Positions 16,175 through 25,334 are shown, counted from the first letter of the stretch. The stretch is 50,410 nucleotides of DNA from an uncultured SAR86 cluster bacterium (GCA_902541175.1 CACBPP010000007.1:1-50410), one strand, 5' to 3'. Notes: generated by a model not told the origin, from the sequence alone. A program made the numbers and translations.

Positions 16175-17949
16175 TGAATAAAGACTTTATAAAAATTGCT
16201 AATTGCAGTGGATTTTATGGGGATAAATTGTCTGCAGCAAAAGATTTAGTTGATGGAGGTCCTATAGATGTTCTTACTGGTGACTATCTTGCTGAATTAA
16301 CAATGGCTATTCTCTTTGGTCAAAAAATGCAAAGAGGTGAGGATAAAGGCTATGTAGGAACCTTTTTGAAACAAATCAATCAAATCGCAAAGTCATGCAA
16401 AGAAAAAAATATCAAGATTGTAAGTAATGCTGGTGGATTAAACCCAAAGTCTATGGCTATTGAGATAGAGAAAATTTTGAAAGAACAGTCAATAGATATG
16501 AAAGTAGCTTACATAGATGGCGATGATTTAATGCCAACAATTTCCAATTTAAAAAAATCAGGAGAAGAGTTTAAAAATATTGATAAAGGCAAAAGATTAG
16601 AAGAATCCGGTTACTCTCCATTAACAGCAAATGCATACCTTGGTGCTTGGGGCATAAAAGAAGCTTTAGACAAAGGTGCTGATATTGTTGTCTGTCCAAG
16701 AGTTACAGATGCAGCCGTAGTAATTGGCCCAGCAGCATGGAAATTTAATTGGAAAAGAGACAACTATGATGCTTTGGCAGGAGCTCTTGCGGCAGGACAT
16801 ATTATTGAATGTGGATGCCAAGCAACTGGAGGAAATTATGCTTTTTTTAAAGAAGTTGAAAGTTTTGATAATGTTGGCTATCCAATTGCTGAAATATATG
16901 AAGATGGTAGTTTCTATGTTACAAAACATCCTGATACAGGAGGTTTAGTTTCTACTGGAACAGTTACAGCTCAACTTCTATATGAAATAAATTCGCCTGC
17001 TTATGTAAATCCAGATGTGATAGCTCATTTTGATACGTTAAAAATTGAGGAAGTTGAGAAAGATAAAGTCTATGTATCTGGTTGCAGAGGAAGTTCACCA
17101 CCAGATAAACATAAAGTATGTATTAATCTTGCAGGAGGTTTTAGAAACGGAATGGAGATTATCTTGACTGGTCTAGATATAGAAGACAAAGCAAAGGTTT
17201 TTACAGATGCTTTATTTAATTCAGTTGGCGGCAGAAAGCAATTCGATGAAGTTTCCATTCAGCTTCATCGAACAGATAAAGAAAATCCAAATAGCAACGA
17301 AGAAGCAATGGCATCCCTTTTAGTTTCAGTAAAATCGAAAGATCAAAACTTAGTTGGCAGGCTATTTAGCGCAAAAATAATTGAACTAGCCTTAGCAAAT
17401 ATTCCAGGTTTTTTTGCACAAGGCGGCGTAAAATCCAGTGGACCAGTAATAATTTATTGGCCCGCTTTAGTGGATAGTAAGCATATTAAAGAGAAAGTGC
17501 ATATTGATGGTGAAGAAATTGAGGTTATTCCAACAAGTCAATTGGAATTAGAAGAGATTTATTACCAGAAAGAGCCAATAAAAATTAAAAAGATTAAAAA
17601 AGAAGATGAAAAAGAAATTTACTTTGGTGAAATTTACGGAACAAGATCTGGTGACAAAGGAGGCTGTGCTAATCTTGGCGTTTGGGCCAAAAATGCGAAC
17701 TCATTTGCTTTTCTTCATGATTTTTTAACTGTAAAAAAACTCAAGGAATTACTCCCAGATTTAAATCAATATAAAATTGAAAGATTTGAATTGGCTAACA
17801 TAAACTCTCTTAATTTTTATATTCATGACATATTGCAAGATGGAGTATCTTCAAATGATAAAAAAGATGCACAAGCTAAATCTTTAGGTGAATATTTAAG
17901 GGCAAAAAAAGTTAAAGTTCCACAAAGTATTATTGGAGATATAGGATGA
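16174..17949 (+). CDS. atuA: AtuA family protein (acyclic terpene utilisation, DUF1446-type)
   Basis: A 591-residue protein of the AtuA/DUF1446 family. The N-terminal domain begins with IANCSGFYGDKLSAAKD and VDVLTGDYLAEL-like sequence; the middle contains GADIVVCPRVTDAAV and the downstream ECGCQATGGN. The C-terminal domain carries GEIYGTRSGDKGGCANLG, typical of the full-length AtuA architecture. AtuA is needed for citronellol and geraniol degradation in Pseudomonas, but its biochemical reaction is not established. The gene is coupled to tetR (1-nt overlap) and to the crotonase gene (ATGA overlap). Its presence is the main reason to call this operon Atu-like rather than a plain leucine pathway. 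Confidence 0.88.
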   Translation: MNKDFIKIANCSGFYGDKLSAAKDLVDGGPIDVLTGDYLAELTMAILFGQKMQRGEDKGYVGTFLKQINQIAKSCKEKNIKIVSNAGGLNPKSMAIEIEKILKEQSIDMKVAYIDGDDLMPTISNLKKSGEEFKNIDKGKRLEESGYSPLTANAYLGAWGIKEALDKGADIVVCPRVTDAAVVIGPAAWKFNWKRDNYDALAGALAAGHIIECGCQATGGNYAFFKEVESFDNVGYPIAEIYEDGSFYVTKHPDTGGLVSTGTVTAQLLYEINSPAYVNPDVIAHFDTLKIEEVEKDKVYVSGCRGSSPPDKHKVCINLAGGFRNGMEIILTGLDIEDKAKVFTDALFNSVGGRKQFDEVSIQLHRTDKENPNSNEEAMASLLVSVKSKDQNLVGRLFSAKIIELALANIPGFFAQGGVKSSGPVIIYWPALVDSKHIKEKVHIDGEEIEVIPTSQLELEEIYYQKEPIKIKKIKKEDEKEIYFGEIYGTRSGDKGGCANLGVWAKNANSFAFLHDFLTVKKLKELLPDLNQYKIERFELANINSLNFYIHDILQDGVSSNDKKDAQAKSLGEYLRAKKVKVPQSIIGDIG

Positions 17950-18731
17950 AAAAATTATCTTTAGATGGTCTCATATTTAAAGCAACTGAGATAGATATTA
18001 AAAATAATATAATGAATATCACGCTTAATAGGCCTGAAAAAAAGAATGCTTTAAATAATGTAATGATGAACGAAATTAACTATGCTTTAGCTTACGCAAA
18101 ACAAGAAAGATCCGTAAGAGTAGTAATTATTTCTGCAAAGGGTGATATTTTTTGTGCTGGATCAGATTTATCAAGAAGTAAAGCTGAGTCAAATGTACCA
18201 AAATTAGATGATGCTGATGATATAAGCTTATCCTTAAGACATTTATACAAACCAGTTATATGTAAAATTCAGGGTTCAGTTTTAGCTGGAGCCCTTTTGA
18301 TAGTAACTAATTCGACTCATGCAATCGCAGTAAATGAAGCAACCTTCTCAGCACCTGAAATTCACAGAGGATTGTGGCCATTTATGGTTATGGCTGGATT
18401 ATTTAGAGTTATGCCTAAAAGAGCTGGCCTTGATTTTATAATGCGCGGTATACCTATTGATTCAAAAAAAGCTGAAGACTGGGGTTTAATTAATGAATCT
18501 GTAAAAAAAGAGGAACTAAATGAAAAAGTTGATAAACTAGCTAATGAGCTTGCGAGTTTAGCGCCAGAAACAATGAAATTTGGCCTAGAGGCATATGAGA
18601 AACAAGATTCAAAGAGTTTTGATGATGCCCTTCCATACTTAAAAGAACAAATAGCAAAATGCTTTGAGAGTAAGGATGCTAAAGAAGGTATAACTGCCTT
18701 TCTTGAAAAAAGAAAACCAAACTGGGATTAA
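17946..18731 (+). CDS. Enoyl-CoA hydratase/isomerase family protein (crotonase fold)
   Basis: A 261-residue crotonase. It has NRPEKKNALN and the oxyanion-hole segment DIFCAGSDLS. In the second conserved block, GSVLAGALLIV has Leu where classical hydratases have the first catalytic Glu, while the second Glu is kept in SAPEIHRGL. The reaction may therefore differ from simple hydration; within an Atu-like operon a hydratase acting on the carboxylated enoyl-CoA would be expected. The C-terminus FLEKRKPNW is typical. It is coupled to atuA by a 4-nt overlap and precedes the acyl-CoA dehydrogenase pair by 12 nt. The fold is certain; the reaction is open. Confidence 0.85.
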   Translation: MKKLSLDGLIFKATEIDIKNNIMNITLNRPEKKNALNNVMMNEINYALAYAKQERSVRVVIISAKGDIFCAGSDLSRSKAESNVPKLDDADDISLSLRHLYKPVICKIQGSVLAGALLIVTNSTHAIAVNEATFSAPEIHRGLWPFMVMAGLFRVMPKRAGLDFIMRGIPIDSKKAEDWGLINESVKKEELNEKVDKLANELASLAPETMKFGLEAYEKQDSKSFDDALPYLKEQIAKCFESKDAKEGITAFLEKRKPNWD

Positions 18732-18743
18732 ATAGGAAATTAT

Positions 18744-19970
18744 ATGGACTTAAATTTTGGAAAAAAATATAAAGACTTTACAAAAGAAGTAAAAGATTTT
18801 TGTAAAAAATATAAAGGCATACATTTTATAGACTCATCAAAAGTACCTTTATCCGGTTCATTTAAATCAGGTGAAATTAAGATGACTAGATCTGATTGGC
18901 AAAAAATTCTTATTGAAAAAGGTTATTTCGCAAGATCGATTCCTTCAGAGTATGGTGGTTATGGTGAAGAGAGCGATATTATTAAAAGTAGGATTATCGC
19001 AGAAGAGTTCGCCAAATCAAAAATACCACCTCCAATGGGTGGTCAAGGAATTGATATGCTTGTTCCAACTCTTTTAGAGCTAGGAACAGAAGAACAAAAA
19101 CAAAAATACATAAAACCTACATTGCATGGAGAAATTATTTGGTGTCAGGGTTATTCAGAACCCAATGCAGGAAGTGATTTAGCAAGCCTCCAGACCAAGG
19201 GTAAGCTCATTGATGGAAATTGGGTAATAAATGGGCAAAAAATTTGGACTAGTACTGCTCAATATTCACAAATGATGTTTTGTCTGGTCAGAACTGAGCC
19301 CGATGCCTCTAAGCATGCAGGAATAAGTTATTTATTAATTCCAATGGACACTCCAGGTATTGAAATCAGGCCATTGGTTGATATGACCCTCAATGCTGGA
19401 TTCAATGAAGTATTTTTTACCGACGTCACAATTCCTGAAAATAATATTGTTGGTAAACGAGGTGAAGGTTGGGCTGTAGCAAATGCAACATTAAGTCATG
19501 AAAGAGGGTCTCTCTCAGATCCAAATGCAATGATGAATAGATTAAATTCACTTATTGATAGAATGAAAAAGGAAACTATTAACGGTGAAAAAGTCATTAA
19601 AAATCCAGTCTACAGAGATAAACTTATGAAAATTCAAGGAAAAGTAATTGCTTTTCAATCAAACTCTCTTAGAGTTTTATCCGCTAAATTAAATAAAAAT
19701 CAAGACGTCAAGATTGCTGGCATGATACAAAAACTTGTTGGTACAGAGTTAAGGCATGAGCTTGAAGGTTTCGCTATAGATATTATGGGCGAGCTTGGGA
19801 CACTTTATGAAAATAGTCCCAACATTAGAGATGGTGGATCGTGGCAAATTGCATATATGTATTTTCTTGGATTAATAATTGGCGGGGGAACAAGCCAAAT
19901 TCAAAAAAATATTATTTCTGAAAGAGGTCTTGGTATGCCAAAAGAACCAAAAGTTCAACAAGGAGCATAA
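18744..19970 (+). CDS. Acyl-CoA dehydrogenase, catalytic-type subunit of the second pair
   Basis: A 408-residue FAD-dependent acyl-CoA dehydrogenase, similar in layout to the gene at 3130-4323. Motifs are IIWCQGYSEPNAGSDLASL, VINGQKIWTS, SHERGSLSD with Glu at about 253 (candidate catalytic base) and GGGTSQIQKNIISERGLG at the C-terminus. In an Atu-like operon it would oxidise the saturated branched acyl-CoA, the step done by AtuD in Pseudomonas. It is followed after 1 nt by its partner subunit. Substrate specificity is inferred from context only. Confidence 0.87.
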   Translation: MDLNFGKKYKDFTKEVKDFCKKYKGIHFIDSSKVPLSGSFKSGEIKMTRSDWQKILIEKGYFARSIPSEYGGYGEESDIIKSRIIAEEFAKSKIPPPMGGQGIDMLVPTLLELGTEEQKQKYIKPTLHGEIIWCQGYSEPNAGSDLASLQTKGKLIDGNWVINGQKIWTSTAQYSQMMFCLVRTEPDASKHAGISYLLIPMDTPGIEIRPLVDMTLNAGFNEVFFTDVTIPENNIVGKRGEGWAVANATLSHERGSLSDPNAMMNRLNSLIDRMKKETINGEKVIKNPVYRDKLMKIQGKVIAFQSNSLRVLSAKLNKNQDVKIAGMIQKLVGTELRHELEGFAIDIMGELGTLYENSPNIRDGGSWQIAYMYFLGLIIGGGTSQIQKNIISERGLGMPKEPKVQQGA

Positions 19971-19971
19971 T

Positions 19972-21060
19972 ATGTACTTTGGATTATCTGAAGACCAGAT
20001 ATTTTTTCAAGATAATGTTAAAAAATTTCTTGAAGATAATGCTCCTTTAGATGTGATTAGAAAGATTGCAAATGAAGATGACAAAACAAGCAAAGAAGAT
20101 CTTCATAAAGGAATTATAACTTTAGGCATCAATAACATTTTAATTCCTGAAGAAAATGGTGGACTAGGATTAGATCTATTGTTTGCTACTGCAGTTTCAC
20201 AAAGTCTTGGAGAAGGTATAGCTACACTCCCCTTTACAGGCTCATATGTTATGGCTCCAATAGCAATCAAATATGGTGCAAATGAGGAGCAAAGAAATTT
20301 TTATTTAAATGAAATGTCTAGTAATAATATTAATTTTAGCATTGGTTTTTCAGAATTTTTTGGATCAAGAAATGAATCAGAGCTTAACTTTTTAAAAAAT
20401 AAAGTAAATGGCAAAACTTTTTTTGTTATGGATTTTGATTATGCAACACACATAATGGTATGCGATAAAGATGGTCAAATAGGTATTGTTTCCCTGGAAT
20501 CAACTGGAATTGAAGTTGTGGATTTGATTACCGTTGATAAAACTAGAGTATTCAAGGAAATAATTTTTAAAAATACTGAGGTTGATATTTTAGAAAATAC
20601 TTTAAGTTCAAAAGAAGCAGTTAATAATGCAATTGATGCGGGTAGGATAGTAATCGCTGCTGACTCATTGGGAGCATCAAAAGCTATGTTAGATAAAGCT
20701 ATTGAGTATTCAAAAGAAAGAAAACAATTTAATAGAGCTATAGGATCATTTCAGGCAGTAAAACATATGTGTGCTGAGATGGCTGCAGAGCTCGAGCCGT
20801 GCTATTCAATTCTTTGGCACGCTGCACATTCTTTTGATAGTGGAGAAAAAAATAAGAAAATTATGGCTTGTCATGCAAAATCTCATATCTCAGATATCTC
20901 AAAGATGATTTCAAAAAAAGCAACAGAAGTTCATGGAGGAATGGGATTTACAGATTTGCTTGGATTACATTACTGGTTCAAAAGAATTGGTGTTAATAGA
21001 CAAATGCTTGGATCTCCAGAAATAATTAGAGAAGAAGCAGCCAAGTCTCAAGGCTTATAA
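19972..21060 (+). CDS. Acyl-CoA dehydrogenase, probable non-catalytic partner subunit of the second pair
   Basis: A 362-residue acyl-CoA dehydrogenase fold: MYFGLSEDQIFF at the N-terminus, a degenerate middle domain, and the C-terminal YSKERKQFNRAIGSFQAVKH and VHGGMGFTDL segments. The position of the partner's catalytic Glu is occupied by Gly224 (DAGRIVIAA), so it probably assists the upstream subunit in a heteromeric enzyme. ATG 19972 is preceded by AGGAG at 19961-19965 (6-nt spacer) inside the end of the previous gene; the longer open frame from 19879 has no support. prc follows after 5 nt. Confidence 0.83.
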   Translation: MYFGLSEDQIFFQDNVKKFLEDNAPLDVIRKIANEDDKTSKEDLHKGIITLGINNILIPEENGGLGLDLLFATAVSQSLGEGIATLPFTGSYVMAPIAIKYGANEEQRNFYLNEMSSNNINFSIGFSEFFGSRNESELNFLKNKVNGKTFFVMDFDYATHIMVCDKDGQIGIVSLESTGIEVVDLITVDKTRVFKEIIFKNTEVDILENTLSSKEAVNNAIDAGRIVIAADSLGASKAMLDKAIEYSKERKQFNRAIGSFQAVKHMCAEMAAELEPCYSILWHAAHSFDSGEKNKKIMACHAKSHISDISKMISKKATEVHGGMGFTDLLGLHYWFKRIGVNRQMLGSPEIIREEAAKSQGL

Positions 21061-21065
21061 ATATT

Positions 21066-23102
21066 ATGATCAATTTTAGACTTTGTATTTTATTATTATG
21101 TTCTTTTGTCATTGCTGAGGAATATATAAGTATTGAACTTAGTGATTCTAAAAAAGAGCTTAGCCAAGAGATTTTTAAGAAACTTAACAATGAACATTAC
21201 ATAAAAGAAATTGATAAAGATAATTTCAATGAAAGGTATTTTGAGGCAATAATTGAGAAGCTTGATAAAGAAAAGAATCTTTTTATTGAAAAAGAAGTTC
21301 AGTCATATATTAAGAAATCAAGAGATGTCATTGACGGTGATTTTGACATTAAGTTAGCTTATGAATTAATTAATCTTTATTTTGACAGATTGACTGATTT
21401 CTTTGAATATCAAATTGATTTGATTGAAGAAAATACCTTCGACTTTTCAAAAAAAGAATATTTAGATATTTATTATGAAGATAACCAATGGCAATCTAAT
21501 TTTAATGATCTCTATAAACTTTGGAAACTAGAAACCAAAAATGATCTATTAGTTGCAAAATTATCCGATTCATCAAATTCAGAGCCATCAAATGACCTAA
21601 TAAAAAGATATAAGAATAGAATAAGACGAATAACTCAACAAAAAGAGGAAGACATATTCTCATTGGCAATAAATATTTTGTCTAACCAATTTGATCCTCA
21701 CTCAACATATTTATCGCCAAGATCTGCAGAAGACTTTGATGTCAATATGAGCTTAAAACTTAATGGCATTGGCGCTCTACTTGGCATAGAGGATGACTAC
21801 ACAAAAATCATAAGTTTGGTTCCTGGTGGTCCTGCTGAAAAATCTGGAAAAATTAAACCAGAGGATAGGATTACAAAAATCAGGCAAATTGGTACAGACA
21901 ATTATCAAGACGTTATTGGATGGAGAATTGATGAAGTGGTTGATTTAATTAGGGGTGAAGCAGGAACTGAAGTAGAGATAGAATTTATTTCATTTGACTC
22001 GTCAAGCGATTCAACCAAATTGGTGACTCTTAAAAGAGAGGAAATCAAACTTGAGGATAGAGCAGCAAAATCAGAAATTATTAATATAAATAATAATAAG
22101 ATTGGGATAATTGATCTGCCATCTTTTTATATAGACTTTAACGAGTATCAGAATAGAGTTAAAGACTATAAGAGTAGTAGCAATGATGTCAAAAAAATAC
22201 TAGATGATTTTAATGCTTCAAATGTAGATGCTGTAATTTTGGACTTAAGAAATAACGGTGGTGGTGCATTAATAGAAGCTAATAAGATCATTGGGTTATT
22301 TGTTTCATCAGGTCCAACTGTTCAAGTTAAACAAAGTCGAGGCTACATTCAACCCTATGGTGCTTCAAGAGCTGTTCAAGTTTGGGATAAACCTATGCTA
22401 GTTTTAGTTAACCGCTATTCTGCATCTGCTTCTGAGATAGTTGCAGGAGCTATTCAGGATTACAAAAGAGGTTTTGTTGTTGGACAAAGAACATTTGGGA
22501 AAGGAACTGTTCAGAGTTTAGAGAGTTTATCAGAAGGACAAATTAAAATTACGGAATCTAAATACTACAGAATCAATGGGATGAGTACTCAAAACAAAGG
22601 AGTAATTCCTGATATAGAACTTCCTGTAACTTGGGATATTGAAACAGTTGGTGAAAGTTCCTATCCGACTGCTATGGAATGGGATGTAATCAGGCCATAT
22701 AGGCATAAAAAATTTAAAATTAATCCAGATCTAATTGAAAAAGTTATCGCAAATTATGAATTTCGTTTAAGTGAAGAACCGAATCTCAATTATCTAAAAA
22801 AAGTAAGAGATAGGTATGACTTAAATAAAAATAAAAAAAAGTTGAGCTTAAATCTAGAAGACAGAAAAACACAAAAAGAGTTGCGTAAAGACTGGCTATT
22901 AAGCATTGAAAATGAAAGAAGGCTTAAGGTTGGATTGGAAGAATTTATTTCCTATAAAGAAATGGAAGACTTTAATGAATCTGATACTAGTATAGAAAAT
23001 AATATTAATTTGATAGACGATTATCAATTAATTGAATCTACAAATATAATTAATGATTTTATAGTTCTTGAGAAAGAGATAATTTTGTCCTCAGTAAAAT
23101 AA
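21066..23102 (+). CDS. prc: Carboxy-terminal processing (tail-specific) protease
   Basis: A 678-residue S41 periplasmic protease of the Prc/Tsp type, involved in trimming or degrading envelope proteins. It has a signal peptide (about residues 1-17), a long N-terminal helical region, a PDZ domain (about 235-325) with LNGIGALLGIE, and the protease domain with RYSASASEIVAGA and FGKGTVQS. By the spacing known in E. coli Prc, Ser454 and Lys479 form the catalytic dyad. The C-terminal DUF3340-like segment is present, so length is normal. It lies 5 nt after the Atu-like operon and 1 nt before xthA, so it may be co-transcribed with them; a separate function is likely. Confidence 0.92.
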   Translation: MINFRLCILLLCSFVIAEEYISIELSDSKKELSQEIFKKLNNEHYIKEIDKDNFNERYFEAIIEKLDKEKNLFIEKEVQSYIKKSRDVIDGDFDIKLAYELINLYFDRLTDFFEYQIDLIEENTFDFSKKEYLDIYYEDNQWQSNFNDLYKLWKLETKNDLLVAKLSDSSNSEPSNDLIKRYKNRIRRITQQKEEDIFSLAINILSNQFDPHSTYLSPRSAEDFDVNMSLKLNGIGALLGIEDDYTKIISLVPGGPAEKSGKIKPEDRITKIRQIGTDNYQDVIGWRIDEVVDLIRGEAGTEVEIEFISFDSSSDSTKLVTLKREEIKLEDRAAKSEIININNNKIGIIDLPSFYIDFNEYQNRVKDYKSSSNDVKKILDDFNASNVDAVILDLRNNGGGALIEANKIIGLFVSSGPTVQVKQSRGYIQPYGASRAVQVWDKPMLVLVNRYSASASEIVAGAIQDYKRGFVVGQRTFGKGTVQSLESLSEGQIKITESKYYRINGMSTQNKGVIPDIELPVTWDIETVGESSYPTAMEWDVIRPYRHKKFKINPDLIEKVIANYEFRLSEEPNLNYLKKVRDRYDLNKNKKKLSLNLEDRKTQKELRKDWLLSIENERRLKVGLEEFISYKEMEDFNESDTSIENNINLIDDYQLIESTNIINDFIVLEKEIILSSVK

Positions 23103-23103
23103 T

Positions 23104-23916
23104 ATGAAAATAGTTTCTTTTAATATTAATAGTATAAGAGCCAGGCCACATCAAATTGAACATTTGAGAGATACAATCGATCCAGATGTTATTGGGCTTC
23201 AAGAAACTAAAGTTGACGATCCTGAATTTCCAATTGAGGTCATAAATGAATTAGGATATCACGCAGAATTTTGGGGTCAAAAAGGACATTATGGTGTTGC
23301 AATTTTAAGTAAGGAAAAGCCAATTAATACTGTTAAGGGTTTTATTAATGATTCTGATGAGGATCAAAAAAGATTTATACAATCAAAATTTACATATGGT
23401 AAAAGTGAAATAATTGTCATGAATGGTTATTTTCCTCAAGGTGAAAATATTAATCATGAAACAAAGTTTCCAAAGAAAATAAAATTTTATGATGATCTTC
23501 ATTCGCATATTTCTAATCTTAAAAAGAACGAAAAAAACTTAATTATAATGGGAGACTTTAATGTATCACCTGAAGATATTGATATTGGAATTGGTGAACA
23601 AAATGCAAAAAGATGGTTAAGAGAGGGAAAAACTTCATTTCAACCCCAAGAAAGGGAGATGTGGAATAGAATTAAAAGCTTGGGTTTTGTTGATTCATGG
23701 AGGGAAATTTACCCTACCGAATCATCCATTTATTCTTGGTTTGATTATAGATCAAGAATGTTTGATCAAAGCCCAAAAAGAGGTCTAAGGATAGATCATA
23801 TTCTTTTATCTGAGAACCTAAAAAATTTAATTAAAGATGTTGGTATTGATTACGATGCTCGCGCAATGGAAAAACCATCTGACCACTGTCCTGTGTGGTT
23901 AGAATTAAATGAATAA
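23104..23916 (+). CDS. xthA: Exodeoxyribonuclease III
   Basis: A 270-residue Mg-dependent AP endonuclease/3'-5' exonuclease for base excision repair. Visible are MKIVSFNINSIRAR, LQETKVDD (metal-binding Glu), IMGDFNVSP, LRIDHILLS and the final SDHCPVWLEL, which together are the complete active-site set of the exonuclease III family. Length is typical. The gene starts 1 nt after prc and overlaps the GNAT gene by 8 nt. Confidence 0.95.
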   Translation: MKIVSFNINSIRARPHQIEHLRDTIDPDVIGLQETKVDDPEFPIEVINELGYHAEFWGQKGHYGVAILSKEKPINTVKGFINDSDEDQKRFIQSKFTYGKSEIIVMNGYFPQGENINHETKFPKKIKFYDDLHSHISNLKKNEKNLIIMGDFNVSPEDIDIGIGEQNAKRWLREGKTSFQPQEREMWNRIKSLGFVDSWREIYPTESSIYSWFDYRSRMFDQSPKRGLRIDHILLSENLKNLIKDVGIDYDARAMEKPSDHCPVWLELNE

Positions 23917-24346
23917 TATATTATTTAAGACACCTTCAAGTTCTGAAGAATTCAAAAAATATGATCTATTTAGATGGAAAATTTTAAGAAAGCCTATAGG
24001 TAAATCTATTGAGTCTTTGAAGGATGAATATGAAGATTCGAGCTATCATCTAATTGGAGTAATTGATAGTAAGATAATTGCATGTGGAAGACTCCATTTT
24101 AATAATGCTTACGAAGCACAAATAAGATATATGGCAATTGATGAGCATTTTCAGAGAAAAGGAATTGGACTAAAAGTTATTGAATTGCTTGAAGCAGAAG
24201 CGAAAAAAAAACAAATAAATAAAATTATTCTAAATGCGAGAAATCACGTTATAGAATTTTATAAAAAGTCTGGGTACATGGCTGTAAGAAAGTATGAGGG
24301 TTCTGATACTGGAATTCCTCATACAACTATGGAAAAAATACTATAG
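23909..24346 (+). CDS. GNAT family N-acetyltransferase
   Basis: A 145-residue GNAT protein. The acetyl-CoA binding motif is EHFQRKGIGLKVIELLEAEA, preceded by the beta-strand IRYMAID and followed by NARNHVIEFYKKSGY. The N-terminal YDLFRWKILRKP resembles ElaA/YjcF-like acetyltransferases. The acceptor is unknown. It overlaps xthA by 8 nt, so it is translated from the same mRNA, and abuts the convergent tadA gene with no spacer. Confidence 0.82.
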   Translation: MNNILFKTPSSSEEFKKYDLFRWKILRKPIGKSIESLKDEYEDSSYHLIGVIDSKIIACGRLHFNNAYEAQIRYMAIDEHFQRKGIGLKVIELLEAEAKKKQINKIILNARNHVIEFYKKSGYMAVRKYEGSDTGIPHTTMEKIL

Positions 24347-24805
24347 TTATCTTTTTTGTTTAAAAAAATCCTTCAATAAATTTGCGCTGATTTCTTCACT
24401 TAAGCCATATTTAAACTCTACTAAATGATTCAAAGCTTTATTTTCAAGGAAGTTATCTATTGAACAAATACTTCCAGTTTTGGGTTCTTTTGCTGCAAAA
24501 ACTAGCTTGTCTAATCTTGCATCAACAATTGCTTTAGCGCACATATGACAAGGCTCCAAAGTAACATAAATAGTACATCCATTTAGTCTGAAATTATTTA
24601 GTTCTTTTGAGGCAGATCTTAATGCATTAATTTCTGCATGAGAACTGACATCATTGTCAGCAATTACAGTATTTCTTCCCCTGCCAATGATTATATTTTC
24701 CTTAACCACTACTGCGCCAACCGGAACCTCATCTTTAAAGAAAGATTCCCTAGCAAGCTCCATGGCAGATTCCATAAAAAATCTGTCTTGATCTGAGAAA
24801 TGCAC
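24347..24805 (-). CDS. tadA: tRNA-specific adenosine deaminase
   Basis: A 152-residue zinc deaminase converting the wobble adenosine of tRNA-Arg to inosine. It has the HAEINAL motif (zinc His and catalytic Glu) and PCHMCAKAI (two zinc Cys), plus ARESFFKDEVPVGAVVV near the N-terminus and the KTGSICSIDNF segment, which is typical of TadA rather than free-cytosine deaminases. It is the last gene of the dmdA-CIA30-tadA unit, 3 nt after the preceding gene, and abuts the convergent GNAT gene. Confidence 0.9.
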   Translation of the reverse strand: MHFSDQDRFFMESAMELARESFFKDEVPVGAVVVKENIIIGRGRNTVIADNDVSSHAEINALRSASKELNNFRLNGCTIYVTLEPCHMCAKAIVDARLDKLVFAAKEPKTGSICSIDNFLENKALNHLVEFKYGLSEEISANLLKDFFKQKR

Positions 24806-24808
24806 TTT

Positions 24809-25333
24809 TTAGTATAGTTCTATATTTGCAATATCTAGTTGAGCAGTAAAATCTTTACCATATGCAACCAGCCCGATAGATCTTATTGTTCTAAAATCAA
24901 TACCTTGCTTTTGATTTCTAGAATATTTAAAACTTGATAGAGGTAATTCAATAATTTGCCATTCATTTGAAGCGTAAAATTCAGCATAATAGTAATTCCA
25001 AGGCATCATTCTTGGAGCTCTTAGATGGACAAAGTATTCATTATTATTGCCTCTAATTTTTAGCCTAATGCCTTCAAAATCATTACTATTTAAATATACG
25101 CCAACTCTGGACTGAATAAATCCTCCATTATTTTCAGTACTGACATCGCCTTCAAGCCTATAGAATTTTTTACCATCTTCTTCTATTTCATAAAAGTTCA
25201 CTTCAGATATGCCGCCCATTACCTGATCAGATATTGCAGACCAATTCGCCCTTACATCATTGAGGTTATCGATAATCATTGCAGATAAGTTTAAACAAAA
25301 AAATGATAAAGAAACAAAAACTACCTTGAACAT
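24809..25333 (-). CDS. CIA30/NDUFAF1-like domain protein, exported
   Basis: A 174-residue protein with a signal peptide (about residues 1-18, MFKVVFVSLSFFCLNLSA) followed by a CIA30-type beta-sandwich. The signature NWSAISDQVMGGISE matches the W...DxVMGGxS motif of that family, and GGFIQSRV and IRSIGLVAYG follow. In eukaryotes NDUFAF1 helps assemble complex I; bacterial homologues are mostly uncharacterised and the exported location argues against the same job. It lies 1 nt after dmdA. Domain family is confident, function unknown. Confidence 0.75.
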   Translation of the reverse strand: MFKVVFVSLSFFCLNLSAMIIDNLNDVRANWSAISDQVMGGISEVNFYEIEEDGKKFYRLEGDVSTENNGGFIQSRVGVYLNSNDFEGIRLKIRGNNNEYFVHLRAPRMMPWNYYYAEFYASNEWQIIELPLSSFKYSRNQKQGIDFRTIRSIGLVAYGKDFTAQLDIANIELY

Positions 25334-25334
25334 A

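Noticed and set aside
24318-24356. Hairpin AACTAT...ATAGTT followed by a T-run at the GNAT/tadA junction, as a terminator
   Set aside because: The stem is only six A/T-rich pairs with a long loop, too weak to support.
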